64,000 nucleotides of DNA from Paenibacillus_I sp035510375. Its GTDB lineage: Bacteria > Bacillota > Bacilli > Paenibacillales > Paenibacillaceae. Under the pieces are notes generated by a model. That model was not told where the DNA came from. It saw only the letters and a program-made list of their open reading frames with translations, and made no database searches. Both the position numbers and the translations under genes were made by a program. Where the stretch lies: assembly GCF_035510375.1 (NCBI RefSeq), contig NZ_DATKHG010000012.1. The stretch is one strand, 5' to 3'. Below are positions 60,127 through 64,000 of the stretch, in pieces (positions within the stretch are counted from its first letter, which is position 1; every line of letters begins with the position of its first letter).

Positions 60127-60332
60127 ATGATCACCATTACCCGCGCGCCATGATGCAGGGCTGGGAGTCGATGAAGCCGTCGATCGTGTTCCAATGCGAC
60201 GATATCGACGGAACGTACGAGCGGATGAAGGCCAACGGCGTTAAGTTCCTCGAGGCGCCGAACAAAATGCCGTGGGGCACCTACGCGCGCTTCGCCGACG
60301 AGGACGGCAACGAGTTTTTGCTGAAAGGTTAG
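60127..60332 (+). pseudogene. VOC/glyoxalase-family gene with internal deletion
   Basis: ATG 60127 (GAGGAG, 10 nt) opens with MITITRAP and stops at once. In another frame the C-terminal half of a VOC protein follows (WESMKPSIVFQCDDIDGTYE, RMKANGVKFLEAPNKMPWGT, FADEDGNEFLLKG). About 55-60 codons of the N-terminal beta-alpha-beta unit are gone, and the two remaining parts are out of frame. The join matches the way fosB at 16528 is broken. Confidence 0.7.
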
Positions 60333-60365
60333 TCCTCCGCCTGCGCGACGAGCTTGCATCAAACC

Positions 60366-60409
60366 CGGCTCATTAACGGACCCGTTTCCGCTATTGAGCC
60401 GAATTTTTT
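60366..60409 (+). terminator. Candidate terminator
   Basis: CGGCTCA (60366-60372) pairs with TGAGCCG (60395-60401), followed by AATTTTTTC. The loop is long (22 nt), so strength is moderate. Confidence 0.6.
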
Positions 60410-60480
60410 CGGGTGACATTTGAAAATCAATTTTAGTGAACATTCATTGCTTTTGTTATAATGAATTTGAGGTGATCGGC

Positions 60481-60753
60481 ATGAACCCGTTAAGCGATCA
60501 AACGAAAGAGGAAATTCTCCAAGCGCTTGAAGGCAAGAAATTGGGACTTTTCGTTGTGAAGGGCAAATTGGTTTCCGTGGGAGTGGAGAATTTCATATCA
60601 AACGAGGAAGATGATTCCGAGTTGGACTTGGCCCAAGAAATTGAGATGTATCCTGAACTTGAAGCTTCTCTGCAAAGATATTTGGATAATCCCGACATGA
60701 AAGGGTATACGGCCAGCGAACTGAAGGAGAAGCGCCGTGCCAGAAGAAGATAA
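60481..60753 (+). CDS. Putative antitoxin-like partner of the RelE/ParE toxin
   Basis: A 90-aa acidic protein ending in a very basic tail (TASELKEKRRARRR). MNPLSDQTKEEILQALEGKK is its N terminus. No DNA-binding fold is obvious. Its position, overlapping the toxin gene by 17 nt, is the reason for the call. GAGGTGA precedes ATG 60481, and a TATAAT lies at 60457-60462. The base composition is more AT-rich than the flanks, which hints at transfer. Confidence 0.55.
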   Translation: MNPLSDQTKEEILQALEGKKLGLFVVKGKLVSVGVENFISNEEDDSELDLAQEIEMYPELEASLQRYLDNPDMKGYTASELKEKRRARRR

Positions 60754-61141
60754 GCGACCTTTCCGGATTGTTTTTAAGGGTGAGTTTGATATGTGCTTGG
60801 ATCGAATCGCCGCTTTTTTTTCGGAACAAGGACTTGAACCGTTGCAATGGTGGTATGACAAAGAAATCGAGATAATCGACCATATTGAGCATATGCTAAC
60901 ATTTAATCCGTATGTCGGGCATGTAGTCGAAAAGGGCAGCTTTAAAGGGCTTCGGCGAATTACCTGCGGGAAAAGCAGGCATATACTGTTGAACTATTTG
61001 ATATATTATGCCGTTCACGAACAAGATCGCGATGTGGATAAGACGCGAGGGGCGAAGTTCGTCTTCTCAGCGGTAAGAGGGCCGAGAAAAAATTCAACTA
61101 ATACTTGCATTTTACAACCATTAGCGTTATACTCAACATGA
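60737..61141 (+). CDS. RelE/ParE-family toxin, aberrant C terminus
   Basis: The first 100 residues (FRIVFKGEFDMCLDRIAAFF, PLQWWYDKEIEIIDHIEHML, GLRRITCGKSRHILLNYLIY, YAVHEQDRDV) match RelE/ParE toxins that cleave mRNA or block gyrase. The last 35 residues (KTRGAKFVFSAVRGPRKNST...LALYST) do not; they are encoded by the promoter of the next gene. A one-base shift near 61038 would instead give an ending SSSSQR, stop at 61076, close to the usual family end. A frameshift is therefore likely. GTG start at 60737. Confidence 0.6.
   Translation: MPEEDKRPFRIVFKGEFDMCLDRIAAFFSEQGLEPLQWWYDKEIEIIDHIEHMLTFNPYVGHVVEKGSFKGLRRITCGKSRHILLNYLIYYAVHEQDRDVDKTRGAKFVFSAVRGPRKNSTNTCILQPLALYST
61101..61133 (+). promoter_or_regulatory. 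marR promoter with half-operator
   Basis: TTGCAT (61105-61110), 17 bp, TATACT (61128-61133). The sequence ATACTTGCATT at 61101-61111 repeats the left arm and centre of the operator at 61617-61637; the right arm is degenerate. Confidence 0.7.
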
Positions 61142-61151
61142 GGTGAACGGG

Positions 61152-61598
61152 ATGGAAGAATTGCGCAGCACGATCCAGACGATGGCGAGACGGTTCGGTT
61201 TTCTGAATAAAAATTGCTGCGTAGTCGCCGGCTGCGATATTTCGCTCGTCCAGAGTCATATCCTGTACGAGATCGATCGCCGGCACGAGCCGTCGATGCA
61301 GCAGGTGGCGGATGCGCTGGGGATGGATGTGACGACGTTCAGCCGGCAGATCCAGTCTTTAATCAAGATGAAGCTTGTCGTCAAAACCGCTTCCTCCGCG
61401 GATCGCCGCGTCTATTTGCTGAGCCTTACGACGGAAGGCAAGTTTGCGGCCACGGCAATCGACGAAGAAATGAAACGTTACTTGAACGAGGTCTTTTCGC
61501 GCATGAACGAGTTCGAGCGTGAGACGGTCATTCGCTCGCTTAAGCTGCTGAATGACAGCATGGCGAAATCCAGCGTATGCTGCAGCCCGTTCTTGTAA
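61152..61598 (+). CDS. MarR-family regulator with CysCys motifs
   Basis: A 148-aa winged-helix MarR protein: recognition region MQQVADALGMDVTTFSRQIQ, wing KTASSADRRVYLLSLTTEGK, helical dimerisation ends. Unusually it has vicinal cysteines at both ends: NCCVVAGC (about 24-31) and VCCSPFL at the C terminus. Vicinal pairs suggest sensing of thiol-reactive metals, metalloids or oxidants. GAGGTGA gives ATG 61152. It shares an operator arm with the 19-codon gene downstream and so is probably autoregulated. Confidence 0.85.
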   Translation: MEELRSTIQTMARRFGFLNKNCCVVAGCDISLVQSHILYEIDRRHEPSMQQVADALGMDVTTFSRQIQSLIKMKLVVKTASSADRRVYLLSLTTEGKFAATAIDEEMKRYLNEVFSRMNEFERETVIRSLKLLNDSMAKSSVCCSPFL

Positions 61599-61616
61599 GC
61601 GTGCTTTTGTTATCCT

Positions 61617-61650
61617 ATACTTGCATTATGCAAGTATTTAAGGATATATA
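61617..61650 (+). promoter_or_regulatory. Operator-promoter of the CysCys peptide gene
   Basis: A perfect 21-bp dyad at 61617-61637 (arms ATACTTGCAT and ATGCAAGTAT around one T) contains the -35 TTGCAT (61621-61626). The -10 TATATA is at 61645-61650 (18-bp spacer). MarR is the obvious ligand. Confidence 0.75.
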
Positions 61651-61674
61651 TCTTATTTAGAGGAGGTGATTCCA

Positions 61675-61734
61675 ATGGCACAACCGATCGTTATGATGGC
61701 TGATGGCTGCTGCGGCGGAACGGGCGGACGTTAA
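61675..61734 (+). CDS. 19-aa CysCys-Gly peptide
   Basis: MAQPIVMMADGCCGGTGGR, read from an ATG 4 nt after the near-perfect site AGAGGAGGTGAT. It has its own operator-promoter and is followed by a stem-loop, so it is a complete transcription unit. The vicinal Cys pair and Gly-rich end suit metal or metalloid chelation, or a precursor peptide that is modified. The Cys pair mirrors those in the MarR regulator. No matching family is known to me. It could also be the start of a lost longer gene, but the unit is closed by the hairpin. Confidence 0.6.
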   Translation: MAQPIVMMADGCCGGTGGR

Positions 61735-61754
61735 GGCATTTTTGCATCCGATTG

Positions 61755-61797
61755 GCACAAAGAGCGGTTCGGCGTACAGCCGGACCGTTTCTTGTGC
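61755..61797 (+). terminator. Stem-loop after the CysCys peptide gene
   Basis: Inner stem CGGTTCGGC (61765-61773) with GCCGGACCG (61779-61787), and outer stem GCACAA with TTGTGC (61792-61797). Only ATTT follows, so it may be a weak terminator or a 3' stabiliser. Confidence 0.55.
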
Positions 61798-61885
61798 ATT
61801 TGGCAGAGCAACGGATATTGTCGATATAGACAACTTTTATCCGGTAGTGGTATAGTATCTCTTGCAATAATCGAATAGGTTTGGA

Positions 61886-62074
61886 TACGGGTGCCGAACG
61901 TTCCGCAAGGGACGACAGGCATAATAGGGAAGTCCGGTGAAAATCCGGCACGGACCCGCCACTGTAAGAAGTCCGGAAGGCACCAAAGCCGTCCGCAAGC
62001 GAGCGCTATTCAAGTCACTGGGCAACCGGGAAGACGGCGCGCGTGAGCTTCGAGTCAGGAGACCTGCCCGCATC
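61886..62074 (+). ncRNA. Cobalamin riboswitch
   Basis: Typical AdoCbl riboswitch elements in order: GGTGCC near 61891, GGGAAGTCCGGTGAAAATCC (61927-61946), the B12 box GCCACTG at 61958-61964, AAGTCCGGAAGGC, and AGTCAGGAGACCTGCC at 62053-62068. It controls the cobalamin uptake genes downstream through the terminator at 62190-62224. Confidence 0.95.
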
Positions 62075-62113
62075 GTGAACGCTACCTACGTGGACTTAGG
62101 GAGGTGTTGGAAT

Positions 62114-62191
62114 ATGGCCCGCAGCCGCTATCCGCACGGTGTACCGCCGGATCGGAGCAAGCTCGGCGAACCGTCGACCGGGGGACCATAA
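62114..62191 (+). CDS. 25-aa ORF between riboswitch and terminator
   Basis: ATG after GGGAGGTG (8 nt) opens MARSRYPHGVPPDRSKLGEP and ends STGGP. Its stop codon is part of the terminator stem base (62189-62191). A ribosome at the stop would cover the left arm and prevent hairpin formation, so translation may favour read-through. It is Pro/Arg/Gly-rich with no membrane segment. A leader-peptide role is more likely than an independent protein. Confidence 0.45.
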   Translation: MARSRYPHGVPPDRSKLGEPSTGGP

Positions 62192-62224
62192 GCATTTCCG
62201 ACACGAATCGGGAATGCTTTTTTT
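62190..62224 (+). terminator. Riboswitch-associated terminator
   Basis: AAGCATTTCCGA (62190-62201) with TCGGGAATGCTT (62208-62219, one G-U) around a 6-nt loop, with T-run 62218-62224. It stands between the riboswitch and the uptake genes, as expected of an expression platform. Confidence 0.9.
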
Positions 62225-62264
62225 ATTTTCCAGCAACAATGCGACGATTACTTTATAACCGGGA

Positions 62265-63371
62265 ATGGAGAAGATGAACACGATGAACGACCGATTGGAA
62301 CGCAAATTTACAACTGCGCGGGCAATCCGCTTGCTTATGATCGCTTTGCTGGCGATGGCGCTTACTGTGCTTGCCGCTTGCGGCGCCGGCAGCGACAATG
62401 CCGCGAACGGCAGCGGGGTGAACGGCAGCGCCGGGCAAACCGAGAACGGAACGGCGAACGGCGATGCGGGTGAAACGAACGACGGCGGCCAAGCCGCGAA
62501 CACGGCGGAAAAGGAGCCGGCCGACACGGCCGACAGCGCCGAATCCGCCGCCAAGACGACTTACCCTCTGACGCTGACCGATGCGACCGGCACGGAGGTC
62601 ACGATCGCCGAACAGCCGGCGAAGGTCGTATCGATTACGCCGAGCGAGACGGAGATTCTGTTCGCGATCGGAGCCGGCGGCGCCGTGGCGGGCGTCGACG
62701 ACAACAGCAACTACCCGGCCGAGACGGCGAATCTGCCGAAGGTCGGCGGCTTCAAAATGAACGTCGAATCGGTTGCCGGCCTCAACCCCGATTTGGTCGT
62801 CGCCAATGCGAGCATCAACGGCCAGGTGGTCGAGGATCTTCGCGCGTTGGGCATCGTCGTGTTCGCCTCCCAGCCGAAAACGATCGACGAGACGATCGCC
62901 CATATCGAGGAAGTCGGCGTCATCGTGAACAAGCAGACCGAAGCGAAAGCGGTGGCGGACAAAATGCGCGCCGACAAGCAGGCGGTCGTGGACGCCGTGA
63001 AAGGCGCCGAGCCGAAAACCGTATACCTGGAATTCTCGCCGGGCTGGACGGTCGGCAGCGGTGAATTTCTCGACGAAATCGTGACCCTCGCCGGCGGCAA
63101 AAACGTGGCGAACAGCCAGCCGAGCTGGTATGAAATCGATCCGGAGGCCATCCTCAAGGCGAACCCGCAGGTCATCCTGTATCCGGAGATCGAGGGCGAC
63201 ACGACGATTCCCGACGCGATCAACAGCCGGCCTGGCTGGGATCAGATCGACGCCGTGAAAAACAAGCAGGTGTTCCCGGTTCCGAACGATCCGCTCGTGC
63301 GCGTCGGCCCGCGTCTGACCGACGGGCTTCGGGACGTGGCGAAAGCGATCCATCCCGACCTCGTTCAATAG
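62265..63371 (+). CDS. Cobalamin ABC transporter substrate-binding lipoprotein (BtuF-like)
   Basis: A 368-aa lipoprotein. The signal (LLMIALLAMALTVLAAC) ends in the lipobox LAAC at about residue 39. A Gly/Asn/Ala/Thr-rich linker of about 55 residues follows. The BtuF/FecB fold starts at YPLTLTDATGTEVTIAEQPA, with VVSITPSETEILFAIGAGG and FEF-like SPGWTVGSGEFLDEIVTLAGG. The riboswitch upstream indicates corrinoid uptake. Starts at 62265, 62274 and 62283 are all in frame; none has an ideal site. Confidence 0.88.
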   Translation: MEKMNTMNDRLERKFTTARAIRLLMIALLAMALTVLAACGAGSDNAANGSGVNGSAGQTENGTANGDAGETNDGGQAANTAEKEPADTADSAESAAKTTYPLTLTDATGTEVTIAEQPAKVVSITPSETEILFAIGAGGAVAGVDDNSNYPAETANLPKVGGFKMNVESVAGLNPDLVVANASINGQVVEDLRALGIVVFASQPKTIDETIAHIEEVGVIVNKQTEAKAVADKMRADKQAVVDAVKGAEPKTVYLEFSPGWTVGSGEFLDEIVTLAGGKNVANSQPSWYEIDPEAILKANPQVILYPEIEGDTTIPDAINSRPGWDQIDAVKNKQVFPVPNDPLVRVGPRLTDGLRDVAKAIHPDLVQ

Positions 63372-63377
63372 CCGCAT

Positions 63378-64000
63378 ATGAAACTGAAAATCGTCACATA
63401 CGGAGGAGCAGCGATGCTTCTCCTTGTCCTTTCCGCCGTCGTTTCGATCTCGATCGGCTCGGCCGGCTATCCGATCGCTAAAGTATGGGCCATTATCGTT
63501 CATCAATTGCCGTGGAATCGGGGAGAAGCCGTGGAATGGACGGCGCTTGACGAAGCGGTCGTCATTCAGGTTCGCCTGTCCCGGATCCTGATCGGAGTAC
63601 TCGTCGGCGCGTGTCTCGGGCTTGCGGGCGCGGGCTTCCAGGGTGTGCTGCGCAACCCGCTCGCCGACCCTTATACGCTCGGCGTCGCTTCGGGAAGCTC
63701 GATCGGCGCGGCCTTCCTGATCCTGTTCGGGGTGCAGTCCGCCGTCGGCATCTGGACGGTGCCTTTCGTCGCTTTCGGGACCGGCATGGCGACGATATTC
63801 GCGGTGTTCTGGCTTGCCCGGCAGCAAGGGCAAATGCGAATCGAAACGCTGATCCTGGCCGGCGTCATCGTGCAGGCTTTTCTCGGCGCATTCGTCTCTT
63901 TCATGATTTCGATGTCGAACACCGTCGTCAACGAAATCCTTTATTGGACGATGGGCAGCCTGTCCAAGCGGAACTGGGAGCATGTCGCGCTTGTGCTTCC
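63378..64000 (+). CDS. FecCD/BtuC-type permease (runs off window)
   Basis: The first 207 codons of a FecCD permease: LSAVVSISIGSAGYPIAKVW, VRLSRILIGVLVGACLGLAG, GFQGVLRNPLADPYTLGVAS (the conserved RNPLADPYxLG) and MGSLSKRNWEH. It is cut at the right edge. ATG 63378 gives the usual N terminus. ATG 63414 has a better site (GGAGGA at 6 nt). It is the membrane partner of the BtuF-like protein. Confidence 0.93.
   Translation, partial: MKLKIVTYGGAAMLLLVLSAVVSISIGSAGYPIAKVWAIIVHQLPWNRGEAVEWTALDEAVVIQVRLSRILIGVLVGACLGLAGAGFQGVLRNPLADPYTLGVASGSSIGAAFLILFGVQSAVGIWTVPFVAFGTGMATIFAVFWLARQQGQMRIETLILAGVIVQAFLGAFVSFMISMSNTVVNEILYWTMGSLSKRNWEHVALVL

Noticed and set aside
62253..63983. A 576-codon open frame on the minus strand opposite the btuF/btuC genes
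   Set aside because: The composition is rich in Arg, His, Asp and Ala in a pattern typical of the antisense of a GC-rich gene; no ribosome site or family match, while the plus strand has a clear lipoprotein and permease.
1..64000. tRNA, rRNA, CRISPR arrays, prophage or replication origin
   Set aside because: No sequence with the required conserved features was seen on either strand; only one partial insertion sequence was found.

Overview
The window is GC-rich chromosomal DNA from an endospore-forming Firmicute, most likely a Paenibacillaceae member (Paenibacillus, Cohnella or a close relative). The evidence is a CotF-like coat protein, HelD, KhtTU, NasB/NasC, GlgC-GlgD, strong AGGAGG ribosome sites with GTG/TTG starts, and several AraC regulators next to plant-polysaccharide enzymes. 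No tRNA, rRNA or CRISPR array was seen. GC content was judged by eye only.

Layout. 1-372: the start of an IS1595-type transposase running off the left edge, with two LexA-like boxes in its promoter. 373-7100: a MATE-like membrane protein, an AraC regulator divergent from uxaB-uxaA (galacturonate branch), and a HAD phosphatase. 7240-12241: nitrate assimilation, with a GlnR/TnrA box on the promoter, a 42-codon secreted ORF and an attenuator-like hairpin ahead of nasB-nasC. 12256-14546 (minus strand): khtT-khtU K+/H+ antiporter with a 39-aa zinc-ribbon protein, then a small membrane protein. 14800-17660: a LysE exporter, an internally deleted methyltransferase, a GNAT acetyltransferase, an internally deleted fosB and a eukaryotic-type HisA. 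17700-26014: carbohydrate genes (SGNH esterase, two AraC regulators, GH4 alpha-galacturonidase, GH42 beta-galactosidase, ROK sugar kinase). 26088-31467: cardiolipin synthase, a membrane-anchored alpha/beta hydrolase and a CotF-like coat cluster. 31671-33951: a TetR/MFS efflux pair with twin palindromic operators. 34241-36872: helD and a frameshifted DUF1294 gene. 37272-42985: glycogen operon glgC-glgD-glgA plus a GH15 glucoamylase. 43184-45811: CNNM/CorC protein, UppP and YbjQ.

46017-59242 is a tightly packed eight-gene operon: a secreted/membrane protein, an ABC-2 ATPase and permease, a coiled-coil Gly/Ser-rich membrane protein, a MoxR AAA+ ATPase, a DUF58 protein and two large von Willebrand A membrane proteins. 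It looks like one envelope machine of unknown function. 59341-60409 holds DUF1992, a rhodanese and a third internally deleted gene (VOC family). 60481-61141 is a candidate toxin-antitoxin pair. 61101-61797 holds a cysteine-rich MarR regulator and a 19-codon CysCys peptide gene sharing an operator sequence. 61886-64000 is a cobalamin riboswitch, a 25-codon ORF ending in the terminator stem, a BtuF-like lipoprotein and the start of its FecCD permease.

The most unusual items are the MarR/19-aa CysCys peptide unit, the MoxR-vWA-ABC operon, the micro-ORFs inside the nas and B12 leaders, the LexA-boxed transposase promoter, the eukaryotic-type HisA, and three small enzyme genes that each lack their middle.
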